This document shows, in pieces, positions 28,448 to 36,574 of a DNA stretch of 41,379 nt. Source of the DNA: a virus; IMG/VR virus record IMGVR_UViG_3300037487_001088, positions 1-41,379 of that record; one strand, given 5' to 3'. The position numbers and the translations under genes are program-made. Every line of letters begins with the position of its first letter. Position 1 is the first letter of the stretch. The notes under the pieces are model-generated. The model was not told the DNA's origin. It was given only the letters and a program-made list of their open reading frames with translations, and did no database searches.

Positions 28448-29952
28448 TATGATCCCTCTTTCGATACCTTTGCTAATTCTGATGCTGCTTTCGTCAGCCT
28501 GTTGATCGCCCCGATAGCGTCACTCTGGAGCGGTGCATCGTCCTCTTCCGTGCTGCCCTCTTCAATCCCGAGCGTAGCCTGTATAATCTTTTGTGCGGTC
28601 CTTCTCTTTACGAGCGGATTATCAGGAGTTGCTGCCATGACTTTAGAGAGGGAATCCAGTTTCTGCAATTGCGGATTATATGCCGGTGCCGGTTGCGATG
28701 CCGCTGCGTATGCCTGTTGTACCACTTGCTCTTCAGGAGTTAGATCCCTGATATCAACCCCGCCGGCCTGTGGGAGAGCGGCACGCAACAAGGCCCGGTG
28801 CTCGTTCATTCCGATTGTGCCTGATTGGTTGCCTTCACGGGCGATCTTTAGGTATAGTTCACTCTTATCCACCTGCGGGGCCGGGATGTCTGCGATAATG
28901 CGGTATCCTTTATCATAATAGCCATTATACACAAGCCATGGGTTCAGGAGCCGCCTGACATATGCCTCCAGCCATCGGTGCGTGCCGCTGATAAATGCCA
29001 TGTAGAGATCATATTCAGGACCGGATGACCCACCGATCATGGTTGCGCCGTCTTTCTGAATCAATCCCGCAGGGGTGAAGAATTGCCGGATCTCCATGCC
29101 TAACTGCGTGATGGTTTCCAATGCAGAGCCGCTTTCATTGATACCAAGATTCTCAATTGCCATGTTCGGGCGCAACTGGTAGCGGTTCGTGCTGGATACA
29201 TTGTTCACAATATTCTGGGCGAATTTCTTATCGTCACCCGTCGGATCGGAGACTTTCAAAAACCAGATCCCGCCACTGCCGTATTGATTTACTTTCTGCA
29301 TTTGCCGCATCCAACCATAGGTGAGCATTTTCACATATGGGAATATCGGCAGGATCGCGGGATTACCCCCCAACCCGCTCTTAATCGGATCGGTAAGCAT
29401 CTCAACGTTTAGGAGTTGTACAGGCTGTCCGCCCTTTGCCGGGGTCTGCCAGTATTCGATCTCCTGCGTCTTGTCGTTGATCAGGATGCCCGGTAATATC
29501 CGGTTCTTAATATACGCGGTGACATTCCCGGATTTACCGAAGGATTCGGGCGGGAGCCGCTTTAATTTCATCATCCTGAACTCGGAGCCTTCATAATCCC
29601 ATACCGGATTATGCAGAGCCGGGCCCCATTCTGCCGTGTCCCGCCATGCTCTTTGAAGTGCGAAGTTAATTGCCACATCATCAGCAAGCACCATATCCGA
29701 GAGGGAAGATGTAAGATCCGCATCCTCTTCTTTTGTCTTGAGGTTCTGCACCGATACTTTTAGGTCGTTCTGGAATAAGATCCGCTGTTGTTTGGTGATC
29801 CCCTCTTCAATGCTTTTGTTGTCAAGGACTTTGACCAATGAATCTACATTGATCGCCGGTGCTTTGAATCCTGACATTCCCGGTGCGTAATAATACGTCG
29901 TTCCCTCTTCGGGCATGTCCTTTTTCGTAATCTTCTCAATTTTCGCTGCCAT
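28447..29952 (-). CDS. Portal protein
   Basis: A 501-residue protein following large terminase by one gene. Portal-like features: DLTSSLSDMVLADDVAINFALQ helices, WDYEGSEFRMMKLKRLP, then IEYWQTPAKGG, VEMLTDPIKSG and KFAQNIVNNVS in the stem region, and a Pro/Gln-rich C-terminal tail with helices. Size is right for a portal. It forms the dodecameric ring for DNA packaging. GAGGT lies 8 bases before the ATG. Confidence 0.82.
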   Translation of the reverse strand: MAAKIEKITKKDMPEEGTTYYYAPGMSGFKAPAINVDSLVKVLDNKSIEEGITKQQRILFQNDLKVSVQNLKTKEEDADLTSSLSDMVLADDVAINFALQRAWRDTAEWGPALHNPVWDYEGSEFRMMKLKRLPPESFGKSGNVTAYIKNRILPGILINDKTQEIEYWQTPAKGGQPVQLLNVEMLTDPIKSGLGGNPAILPIFPYVKMLTYGWMRQMQKVNQYGSGGIWFLKVSDPTGDDKKFAQNIVNNVSSTNRYQLRPNMAIENLGINESGSALETITQLGMEIRQFFTPAGLIQKDGATMIGGSSGPEYDLYMAFISGTHRWLEAYVRRLLNPWLVYNGYYDKGYRIIADIPAPQVDKSELYLKIAREGNQSGTIGMNEHRALLRAALPQAGGVDIRDLTPEEQVVQQAYAAASQPAPAYNPQLQKLDSLSKVMAATPDNPLVKRRTAQKIIQATLGIEEGSTEEDDAPLQSDAIGAINRLTKAASELAKVSKEGS

Positions 29953-29978
29953 TTTTAAACCTCAATCTGTGCTTAAAA

Positions 29979-30413
29979 TCATGATTTCACCGAACGTTTT
30001 TGCCCGGAATCCTTTTTGTCGTCTGGTATCGCCGTGTATGTGAAACAGTTATGCACGTGATTGTGCATGGCTATCATAAGGTGCTCAACGCAGCACGGCT
30101 TGCAGTGATTCCGTTTCAGTCGTATCCGCTGCCTATTGCGCTCAATGCAGATCCGTTCGATCAGGTATGAGCACGATAGGGAATCACAAAAAGCATCGAT
30201 ATACTCATCGTAAGCCGGCCATCGTTCCGGATCTGGGATATCTTCGGTGAAGTCATACCCCCTATACCGATCAATAATCTCCTTTGCTTCCGACCAGCAC
30301 CCTGCAAGGTTCAATTTTATCAGATGCTGCCCGTCTTTGCAACCCCAACGGGCAAGAGTCTTTTCTCGGATAAGAATTGATACCTGATTATCAATATCTC
30401 CTTCCATCACCAT
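29979..30413 (-). CDS. 144-residue Cys/His-rich protein
   Basis: It is encoded between terminase and portal. Its features are DAFCDSLSCSYLIERICIERN, and NHCKPCCVEHLMIAMHNHVHNC with many Cys and His, a likely zinc-binding region. An ATG at 30407 overlaps the terminase stop (TGATG) and could be the true start, two codons shorter. It might assist packaging or be a nucleic-acid-binding accessory. Function unknown. Confidence 0.6.
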   Translation of the reverse strand: MVMEGDIDNQVSILIREKTLARWGCKDGQHLIKLNLAGCWSEAKEIIDRYRGYDFTEDIPDPERWPAYDEYIDAFCDSLSCSYLIERICIERNRQRIRLKRNHCKPCCVEHLMIAMHNHVHNCFTYTAIPDDKKDSGQKRSVKS

Positions 30414-31930
30414 AACTCACCGAGCCCTTCATCCCCACCAAAGAAGGAATCATCAGCACCCATGCCGAACGCATCGCTGCCAGTACCATGCCCGATAGCC
30501 TCTTCTGATGAGGGTTCGTTAGTCGGATCTCTCAATCCTTTTGCCAGTTCATTGAATGCTCCTGATAGCGTATCGACCACATCATCATGTTTGCCGTCCG
30601 GGAATGCTTCAACCTCTGCAAAGAATAAATCGTTCCACGGAGCCCGGCGGATCTTGATCAGGCCGTTATATGCTGCTCGTGATGCCGGTACCGCACGGGC
30701 GGGTTTTGAACCGGATGATGGGATACCCATATAATCCGATCCTCTGAACTGATCGCGGGCATTGAGGAAGATAACGGTCTTCCCGCTCGCACCCCCCTCT
30801 TGCTCTTCCCGGACCTTGACCCCCGGACCGTCCTGTGATGTAATGCGTTTGCGGGCGGCTTCTGTTTCTCCTGGATTATCCCTGATCCGGTAAACGTCAA
30901 GCACGTAATAGATCCCCCCGATAGCGCACATCTTAAGCCCGGCGGTCCAGTCAGGTTCTTTGCTTTTCTTACTCTTCCGGGTTGCTGCCATATCCCAATA
31001 CCTGACCGTGACGGCTTGCTTCGGGATATCTTTGTCATCTACTACATCGAACCATTCCCGCTTAAAGACGGTTCCGGCCTGTGCTCGGATCTTCCAGTTG
31101 CCCCGTAATAATCGCTCCTGTTCAATGAATGAGAGAGCCTGAAGGTTCCCGCGATATTCCGGATTGATCTTTTCGAGGTGTGGATTATCGCTGAGTTTTG
31201 CGTGGATGAATGTTACGCTCTTCGGTTGACGGTCCGGATATCTTTTTAATAGTTCTTCTGATGAATCAGCCCATACTATTTCATCAATATCGCGGATGAA
31301 CCACCGGATAACTCCTGATCGCTCTTCTATGGGGTATCCTGTTACAGGGTTAATCCACCATGAGATAAAGCCGGTTCCCCATTCACCCTTCCCGCCATGC
31401 CCCCGTACTAACCACGAATCAGAATCCGGGTTTGCCGTTGCTCGGATTACCGGCCTGACCCCGCAGGTAGACCGATTACGGGAGAACATATAGAAAAACT
31501 GGTATTCAGTAAAATGCTCTAATTGGTCAAACCCGATATGAGCGATCTGTGCTCCGTCATATCCCTGACAGGTTTTATCATACTGAAGGTGATCGAAGTG
31601 AATCCGATTATTAAACGGTGGAAATGTCCAGTCTATTTTCGGGGATTCCCTGACTGCTCCCCCTTGTGAAGGATATATTTTCCGGCTTTCATCCAGCAAT
31701 CCCCCTTCGTTTGTTATCTGTGTAGTATCCCTACGGAATAGGACGGCTCCGAATCCCCGCACTCGTTTGATATGCCGTAAGGGATCGAGTAGCAGTTCAA
31801 AGGTTTTGCCGCCCCCCGCCTGCCCTCCGTATATGATGATATCCGCAGGTGATGATAGTGCCAATGTTTGCGGGCCCGCTTGAGGTTTAATGACCTTTTG
31901 CGGTTGCTGGGGTTGCTTTGTCTCTGCCAT
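30407..31930 (-). CDS. Terminase large subunit
   Basis: A 507-residue packaging motor with an N-terminal ATPase and a C-terminal nuclease. Walker A is GGQAGGGKT (35-43), followed by LFRRDTTQI, and the Walker B region is IAHIGFDQLEHF (129-140). Nuclease residues are D313 in RYWDMAAT, E376/E378 in REEQEGG and the HDDVVDTLSGA motif (448-458). All catalytic positions are present. The acidic C-terminal tail is Gly/Asp-rich. It overlaps the small subunit by 44 bases. Confidence 0.92.
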   Translation of the reverse strand: MAETKQPQQPQKVIKPQAGPQTLALSSPADIIIYGGQAGGGKTFELLLDPLRHIKRVRGFGAVLFRRDTTQITNEGGLLDESRKIYPSQGGAVRESPKIDWTFPPFNNRIHFDHLQYDKTCQGYDGAQIAHIGFDQLEHFTEYQFFYMFSRNRSTCGVRPVIRATANPDSDSWLVRGHGGKGEWGTGFISWWINPVTGYPIEERSGVIRWFIRDIDEIVWADSSEELLKRYPDRQPKSVTFIHAKLSDNPHLEKINPEYRGNLQALSFIEQERLLRGNWKIRAQAGTVFKREWFDVVDDKDIPKQAVTVRYWDMAATRKSKKSKEPDWTAGLKMCAIGGIYYVLDVYRIRDNPGETEAARKRITSQDGPGVKVREEQEGGASGKTVIFLNARDQFRGSDYMGIPSSGSKPARAVPASRAAYNGLIKIRRAPWNDLFFAEVEAFPDGKHDDVVDTLSGAFNELAKGLRDPTNEPSSEEAIGHGTGSDAFGMGADDSFFGGDEGLGELW

Positions 31931-32441
31931 TGTCAGGTAAGATTATGATGGTTGATTCTAATTGTTCGCCATCTCTTCCGGTGATCTCCTGCCGGTGCAC
32001 ATCTCTCCAGTCTTTCGGCTGCCTGTTCTTGAGCCAGAATATCATTGATGTGGGATCCGGTAAGACTTCCTTTTCGGTAATCTCTTTACGAACCGCTTTT
32101 ACCCGCCATTCTTTACCATCCCCGTCTATCTCGGTGCGCTCGTCACCAATCTGAATGATCTTTTTTTCGGTTATTTTATACCCACAAGCACGCTTATAGA
32201 GGCTGGTTACGACTTCCTCATCGGCGTATTCTTTGCCCTTTTTTATAGTGGACAGGAATTCGGGGTTTTCTTCCATCCAGTTCTTTAAAGTGGATAAACT
32301 GACATTAATTGCATCGGCGATCTGCTGGTTTGTCTTTCCCTGCTCTGCCAGCTCTTTTACTTGTGCCGGATGTTTATTCGGGTCAAATAGGGATTTTCGC
32401 CCCCTTTTCTTTAGTTTGTCCGACGGTTTCTTTTTGGTCAT
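31887..32441 (-). CDS. Terminase small subunit
   Basis: A 184-residue protein with an N-terminal helix-turn-helix (KELAEQGKTNQQIADAINVS, then TLKNWMEENPEF), a central oligomerisation part (YADEEVVTSLYKRACG) and the usual C-terminal SMIFWLKNRQPKDWRD segment. This is the standard small terminase that recognises the packaging site. It begins 7 bases after the Mom-like gene ends and overlaps the large subunit. Confidence 0.9.
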   Translation of the reverse strand: MTKKKPSDKLKKRGRKSLFDPNKHPAQVKELAEQGKTNQQIADAINVSLSTLKNWMEENPEFLSTIKKGKEYADEEVVTSLYKRACGYKITEKKIIQIGDERTEIDGDGKEWRVKAVRKEITEKEVLPDPTSMIFWLKNRQPKDWRDVHRQEITGRDGEQLESTIIILPDNGRDKATPATAKGH

Positions 32442-32447
32442 GAAAAA

Positions 32448-33119
32448 TTAAACCTCATGCGTTGAGATGGGAATTGAACCCTCTTCTCCAGTATGGATAA
32501 CTGGCGTACTAACGCTATGTACTACCAACGCGCTTTTGTCTGTCTTTTTAGGATAGGGTTTTCTTAATGGTTCAATCTTTGCTCTCATATCTTCAGTAAG
32601 AGGATAGAGATATTTGTATTTTGGAAGTGTTTTTCTTGATCCTTGTGCGAGATGTTTCTGATCTGAATATGCGTTTTTATCATTACGGTATTTCCCATTT
32701 ATAAGGTACTGAACCATTGAAGAGGATGTACCGATATAAACCCAATTTGATGCCTGATATATCGCGCCGATGTGATCACGTTCGGGATCGGCATAAGATA
32801 TGATTAACTTCGCATCTGGATACTTTTTGACGATAAGTTTTAAGGAGATTGATATGAGACGGGATACCGGCGTTATGTGGCTTTTTAATGCAATTCTCCT
32901 TAATTCATAACAACTAAAATTATCTAATCCGAATTGTTTTCCGATATATGGGCCAATCGAATGCCCATAAATGATTGCGCCTTTATATTCATCGTTTTCC
33001 CAAACCCCAATATTATCATTGCGTCCTGATGGCGAACAGTTTGAATAGTGCCAATGCTCACATGCAAACTTTGCAGCATCGTGTCCGACCCAATCCAGTT
33101 TAAGTAGGGGAAAACTCAT
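32448..33119 (-). CDS. mom: Mom-like DNA adenine modification enzyme
   Basis: About 223 residues. It matches the phage Mu Mom family: an EHWHYSNCSPSGRND segment, then GVWEND and GAIIYG, a CYELRRIALKSHITPVSRLI segment and ISYADPERDHIGAIYQASNW. This is a GNAT-related enzyme that modifies adenine in viral DNA and blocks restriction. The last 25-28 residues (after about residue 195) are encoded by the tRNA-like cloverleaf and do not look like Mom. The start at 33119 is an ATG; a GTG two codons earlier also exists. The ParB-like gene overlaps the 5' end. Confidence 0.85.
   Translation of the reverse strand: MSFPLLKLDWVGHDAAKFACEHWHYSNCSPSGRNDNIGVWENDEYKGAIIYGHSIGPYIGKQFGLDNFSCYELRRIALKSHITPVSRLISISLKLIVKKYPDAKLIISYADPERDHIGAIYQASNWVYIGTSSSMVQYLINGKYRNDKNAYSDQKHLAQGSRKTLPKYKYLYPLTEDMRAKIEPLRKPYPKKTDKSALVVHSVSTPVIHTGEEGSIPISTHEV
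32458..32531 (-). tRNA. tRNA-Gly(UCC)-like gene or relic, inside the 3' end of the mom-like gene
   Basis: The minus strand folds as a full cloverleaf: 7-pair acceptor GCGTTGG/TCAACGC (last pair G-U), discriminator A, 4-pair D stem GTAC/GTAC, 5-pair anticodon stem CCAGT/ACTGG, a 7-base anticodon loop with UCC at 34-36, and a T stem GAGGG/CCC(A)TC with loop TTCAATT. Faults: base 33 is A instead of the universal U, the T stem has a bulged A and the D loop lacks a GG pair. It may be a decayed tRNA, a tRNA-like structure, or an integration relic. Confidence 0.6.
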
Positions 33120-33642
33120 GTCCACATTCCGGGCAAACTACCTTTTTTCTCTCATCTAATCGCGGTACTTGATCTTCTGGTATTGGGTTGAATTGTGGGT
33201 TTGCTTCCTGTAACATCCTCTTAAATTCATCGTCGTCAAATCCTGTTATGGATATGTCAAACCCCTCGGCTTTCAGTTCGCCCAACAAATCGGTTAAGCG
33301 CTGCGTGTCCCACTCTCCGCCAATGCGATTTAATGCGATGTTTGCAGCGTGTTCCTCTGATGGGGTAAGTTCTTTCAGTTCCATATCAGAGAACGCCCAT
33401 GAGTAAGCGCCTAACTGGATTGTATGCAGTTCTTTTGTTCCCTCCGCAACCAGAACTTTAAGGCGTTGGTGTCCTCCGAGTATCTTTTTTGTTTTTGTAT
33501 TGAAGATGATCGGATCTAAAAACCCGAATTTCTTAATTGATCCTTTTATCTTTTCATACTCAGGATCACCGGGTTTTAAATCTTTCCGGGGGTTCTTTGG
33601 TTCTGGTAATAGTTTTGATATGAGTATGGTTTCAGTTTGCAT
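33100..33642 (-). CDS. ParB-like domain protein with C-terminal zinc motif
   Basis: A 180-residue protein. Residues 5-95 carry the ParB/sulfiredoxin-like signature: KLLPEPKNPRKDL, KKFGFLDPIIFNTKT, ILGGHQRLKVLVAEG. This is a nuclease/NTPase-like fold used as a DNA-modification partner in phages. The C-terminus adds KVVCPECGHEFSPT, a half zinc-knuckle. The gene is coupled by TAATG to the Cys-rich gene upstream and overlaps the Mom-like gene, supporting a joint role in viral DNA modification. Role is inferred from the family and neighbours. Confidence 0.8.
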   Translation of the reverse strand: MQTETILISKLLPEPKNPRKDLKPGDPEYEKIKGSIKKFGFLDPIIFNTKTKKILGGHQRLKVLVAEGTKELHTIQLGAYSWAFSDMELKELTPSEEHAANIALNRIGGEWDTQRLTDLLGELKAEGFDISITGFDDDEFKRMLQEANPQFNPIPEDQVPRLDERKKVVCPECGHEFSPT

Positions 33643-33770
33643 TATGTCCAGTCCCGCGTCCCTAAAATTCCGTAACTGCTTACATACTTCTCGCAGGTGT
33701 CCTCGTTCTTTCTCTTATATTCGCTTGGACAAAGTTGTTGATATTTACACGATTTGCACTTCGTTGTCAT
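33642..33770 (-). CDS. 42-residue Cys-rich protein
   Basis: It carries CKSCKYQQLC then DTCEKY, a four-Cys set. The start has little ribosome-binding sequence, but the stop is coupled by one base to the ParB-like gene. It may be a zinc-bearing partner of the modification module (inference). Confidence 0.5.
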   Translation of the reverse strand: MTTKCKSCKYQQLCPSEYKRKNEDTCEKYVSSYGILGTRDWT

Positions 33771-34058
33771 GGAAGCCCGCTGAACGTTTGACCGCTCGGA
33801 CCCTCATCGCGGGCATAAATTACTGATCCCCGGCTGGGAATATTATATCTGATTATCACTTATCTCGATCCTATGGAATTGCATTTCTGGGTTTTTTTGT
33901 GTGAATGAAGACTCTGCCATGTGCTCGGTTTTTAGGGTTCTGTGCATGTTTCCGCCGGGGCTGCTCATGGTGAGCGAGGGGAGTGCCGGGGTGTGATCCC
34001 GGATAGTGGCATTCCAACGAAGGACAACTCCCACGTAAATAAAGGGGGTGATAGAGGA
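33771..34058 (-). promoter_or_regulatory. Intergenic region with candidate promoter for the modification/packaging operon
   Basis: No strong gene is found in these 288 bases. A TATA-like AGATATAATATTC lies at about 33838-33850 on the minus strand. An ATG 27-30 bases downstream (33816) opens a 23-codon frame that overlaps the Cys-rich gene. A 41-codon frame (33843-33968) is possible but has no ribosome-binding site. A C/T-rich stretch follows the holin-like gene stop and may end that transcript. Confidence 0.4.
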
Positions 34059-34709
34059 TTAATAAAGTTTCTCGTAGTCCGGCCATTTCCCGGTTGTGCG
34101 GATGGCTTCGAGACATGCAACTGATATGACTTTCCAGACGACAACTCCTGAACCAAGCCATTCCTTCCAGAGATAGTGCTTCCCACCAGTGACTATGCCG
34201 AACTCTACGAGATATTCCCACGGGCCTGAGTTGATGTCATAACGATACGTCTTAGCAGCTTCTGCTTCATCGACTGCTGCCAGAACCAATACCTGCATCT
34301 TTGCGGGGCGGTCTGATATCAGCCACTTGCGGGTCTCTGCGTTCATCTTGTTAAGCGGGTCAATCGTGGTTACTTTGTAAAACTCCGTAACTGTGAGCCG
34401 GGCTTTAATAAACGGGATGACGACATTTTCCCACGCATACAGGATGAATGTGAACAGTGACAGGTATGCCAGCCATACTCCATCAAATAATGAGGAGAAA
34501 CTTGAGAGATTGTTGAGATTGACAACTCCCGTAAATGCCATGATGAATCCGAGGATCACTGAGTAGATCGCGGTTGGTGCGAACTTCAGCCAGTCCCATG
34601 ATTCGCCGGTATCCTGTGCTTTCTTTGCGTATCGGATCAGTCCGAATACAAATGCCATTATGATCGAGATGATGATCAATTTTGTCAATTCTAAAGTGAG
34701 TTCTACCAT
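34059..34709 (-). CDS. Holin-like membrane protein
   Basis: A 216-residue protein with three hydrophobic helices, about residues 8-27, 44-64 and 75-96 (IIISIIMAFVFGLI, IYSVILGFIMAFTG, LAYLSLFTFILYAW), and a soluble C-terminal 110 residues. The size, short N-terminus and location just after the C1 peptidase and homing endonuclease suggest a holin. The long soluble tail is unusual for a simple holin and may face the cytosol. No known family is recognised. Confidence 0.55.
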   Translation of the reverse strand: MVELTLELTKLIIISIIMAFVFGLIRYAKKAQDTGESWDWLKFAPTAIYSVILGFIMAFTGVVNLNNLSSFSSLFDGVWLAYLSLFTFILYAWENVVIPFIKARLTVTEFYKVTTIDPLNKMNAETRKWLISDRPAKMQVLVLAAVDEAEAAKTYRYDINSGPWEYLVEFGIVTGGKHYLWKEWLGSGVVVWKVISVACLEAIRTTGKWPDYEKLY

Positions 34710-34713
34710 TGAA

Positions 34714-35361
34714 TTACACTTCCTTTGTTACGTAACATTTCCCATCATACTTTTCAGTAATCATCGAGGTGAAATGTTGCTCCCAATATGGGCGATTACG
34801 GTTTGTTTTCATGTGACAACTGCGACACAATGGAACAAACAAGGGAATAGTATTGTCACAACAACTTTGCTTGTTGAAATTTACGTGATGGATTGATAGT
34901 TTCTCTCCGTTTTGAGGTATGCCGCACTCGACACACCGATGCCCGAAGAATGTCCGGACCCGCTCTTTAAATTCGTTAGTGAACTTGGGGCAATATGGTT
35001 CAAACGAGATCCCCCCTTTCCAATTTGCGTTTTTCTCCCCTCGGATTTTGTCTATTACTTCTTTTGGGCGAGGGATGCCACGACGGGAAGATCCTATTTT
35101 TTCGCGCGTTTCTGGTAAAACTACATGCCCGATGTGACCTTTAGAGATATTCTCCTTGTGGGATTCTGAAAACACCCGGCCTTTGTGTCCAGCACTATTT
35201 TTCTTACACCGCTCTTCAGAGTGTTTCTCTCCAGTGTGTGCAAGACTCATCCTTTTGCGCGTTTCTTCTGTTGGATGGTGCCCCGTTAGTTTGCCTTTAC
35301 AAGCGACGGATATCCTACACTTTGTCTCCTCTGTGTGTTTGAAACCTGCGGGGCGGGGCAT
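34714..35361 (-). CDS. Free-standing homing endonuclease (NUMOD3 repeats + HNH)
   Basis: A 215-residue protein. Residues 8-115 contain about four NUMOD3-type DNA-binding repeats (H-T/P-E-E-T-x-x-(R/K)-(R/K)-(I/M)-S style text, such as HHPTEETRKRMSLAHTG). The C-terminal HNH nuclease includes HRCVECG, LSIHHVNFNKQS and CRSCHMKTN. Such mobile genes cleave near their own insertion site. Here it separates peptidase and holin-like genes with gaps of 4 bases, as if inserted between them. Confidence 0.85.
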   Translation of the reverse strand: MPRPAGFKHTEETKCRISVACKGKLTGHHPTEETRKRMSLAHTGEKHSEERCKKNSAGHKGRVFSESHKENISKGHIGHVVLPETREKIGSSRRGIPRPKEVIDKIRGEKNANWKGGISFEPYCPKFTNEFKERVRTFFGHRCVECGIPQNGEKLSIHHVNFNKQSCCDNTIPLFVPLCRSCHMKTNRNRPYWEQHFTSMITEKYDGKCYVTKEV

Positions 35362-35365
35362 ATTT

Positions 35366-36514
35366 TTACCTCTTAAACAGGTGGACTAACCACCCTATCA
35401 GAATTTGAAACCAGTTCCGGGCCGGTGCCGGGTCGGGTATGGGCTCAAGCACCAATACGAGTTCCCTAACATTTTCATCAACCGTGGCGATCTGTGCATA
35501 GTACCCCGGAGCCGTGGCGTTGATCGTGTATCTCTGCCCTTTCTCCAGCGCGATGGTTTGGGGGGCGTATCCGATGTTAACGCCGTTGACTGCGAGCATG
35601 GCGGGGACATTGGTTGTGATTGATAACGACGTATAAATCTCTCTCCCGATCTTAACATCTGCATCGTCAATAATTACCAGTCCGACGATCTGATCGATAA
35701 GTGCATGGAAGTATTGCCACGTCATGCCCCCGTAAGGATTGCAGTATTTCCCCCATGAGTGGAATAGTTTGATCCCCCTGGACGAGTACCCATAAGCGAG
35801 AATGGCATGAAAACCATCGTTCTCATCTACCTGTTCAAACCAGCCGTCACCCCCCTCCATCTGCGTGAAAGATTTACATACGGGAATTGCGAGGATTGCG
35901 AACCCTTTGGTGAATATGGCCTGTTTAATATCATCTTCTGTCATATTCCCGCCGATTGCACCATTCCCAATCATTGCCCAGCCGGTGCATTTATGGAGCG
36001 GTGCGAAGGTTGTTTCGAGTTCTGGATTTGGATTGTTGACAATTACAAATCTTCCTGTTTTATCGGTGAACCAATCCCGCTCTAATATCATCCCGCGTTT
36101 ATTCCATGCCCGAGCACAGAATTTTATATCTCCTCCGCTCGGATAGGTAATATTGCCCTCTTCTCTGCCGATGGTATAGAACCACTGATTAGAGGCTGAA
36201 TCATCGAATAAGATATCATGGATGGTCCCGGTTGGTTCGATAACATCCATCTTATACGCTGCCATCTCTTCTGCGGTTGGCATATCCTCCGGGCAGAGCA
36301 TCAGGTGAAGTAAATCATAGGCTGATGCTGTCGCAAATCCGGTACATGTTCCCCTGAATCCCTGATCCTTGAGAGCAACTTTCTTAATAAGGGGATTTTC
36401 CCATTCGTCAGGAACAACGACGGATTCAAGCGGGGATTTTGCCATCTGGATTCTGGATAATTGCCAATCGTGAGAGGTTCCGATTGGTTTTTGATCTAAA
36501 ACTGGAACTACCAT
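35366..36514 (-). CDS. C1 (papain-like) peptidase with C-terminal PEGA-like domain
   Basis: A 382-residue protein. The catalytic core has Gln51 and Cys57 in KDQGFRGTCTGFA, the same six-residue spacing as the papain oxyanion Gln and nucleophile, and His236 in GFHAILAYGYS. The usual Asn is replaced by His252 in LFHSWGKYCNPYGG. A beta domain at about 291-357 (SLSITTNVPAMLAVNGVNI, LEKGQRYTINATAPGY) fits PEGA. The end is amphipathic (NWFQILIGWLVHLFKR). There is no signal peptide. It probably cuts the archaeal S-layer or another surface protein at lysis or entry. The mRNA is likely leaderless. Confidence 0.78.
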   Translation of the reverse strand: MVVPVLDQKPIGTSHDWQLSRIQMAKSPLESVVVPDEWENPLIKKVALKDQGFRGTCTGFATASAYDLLHLMLCPEDMPTAEEMAAYKMDVIEPTGTIHDILFDDSASNQWFYTIGREEGNITYPSGGDIKFCARAWNKRGMILERDWFTDKTGRFVIVNNPNPELETTFAPLHKCTGWAMIGNGAIGGNMTEDDIKQAIFTKGFAILAIPVCKSFTQMEGGDGWFEQVDENDGFHAILAYGYSSRGIKLFHSWGKYCNPYGGMTWQYFHALIDQIVGLVIIDDADVKIGREIYTSLSITTNVPAMLAVNGVNIGYAPQTIALEKGQRYTINATAPGYYAQIATVDENVRELVLVLEPIPDPAPARNWFQILIGWLVHLFKR

Positions 36515-36574
36515 TTAGATATTGTTTATGGCGAAAAATATATAAATACCTATCGTAAAACATTTAATCAATAT
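36515..36574. promoter_or_regulatory. Shared divergent promoter
   Basis: Only one strong TATA-like stretch (ATATATAAATA, 36538-36548) lies between divergent ATGs at 36514 and 36575. Each ATG is about 27-32 bases from it. Read in both directions, it can serve both genes, and both mRNAs would be nearly leaderless. The region is very AT-rich. Confidence 0.55.

Noticed and set aside
33843-33968. 41-codon minus-strand frame in the 33.8 kb gap
   Set aside because: No ribosome-binding site, no coupling and no motif. It is described as part of the intergenic region instead.
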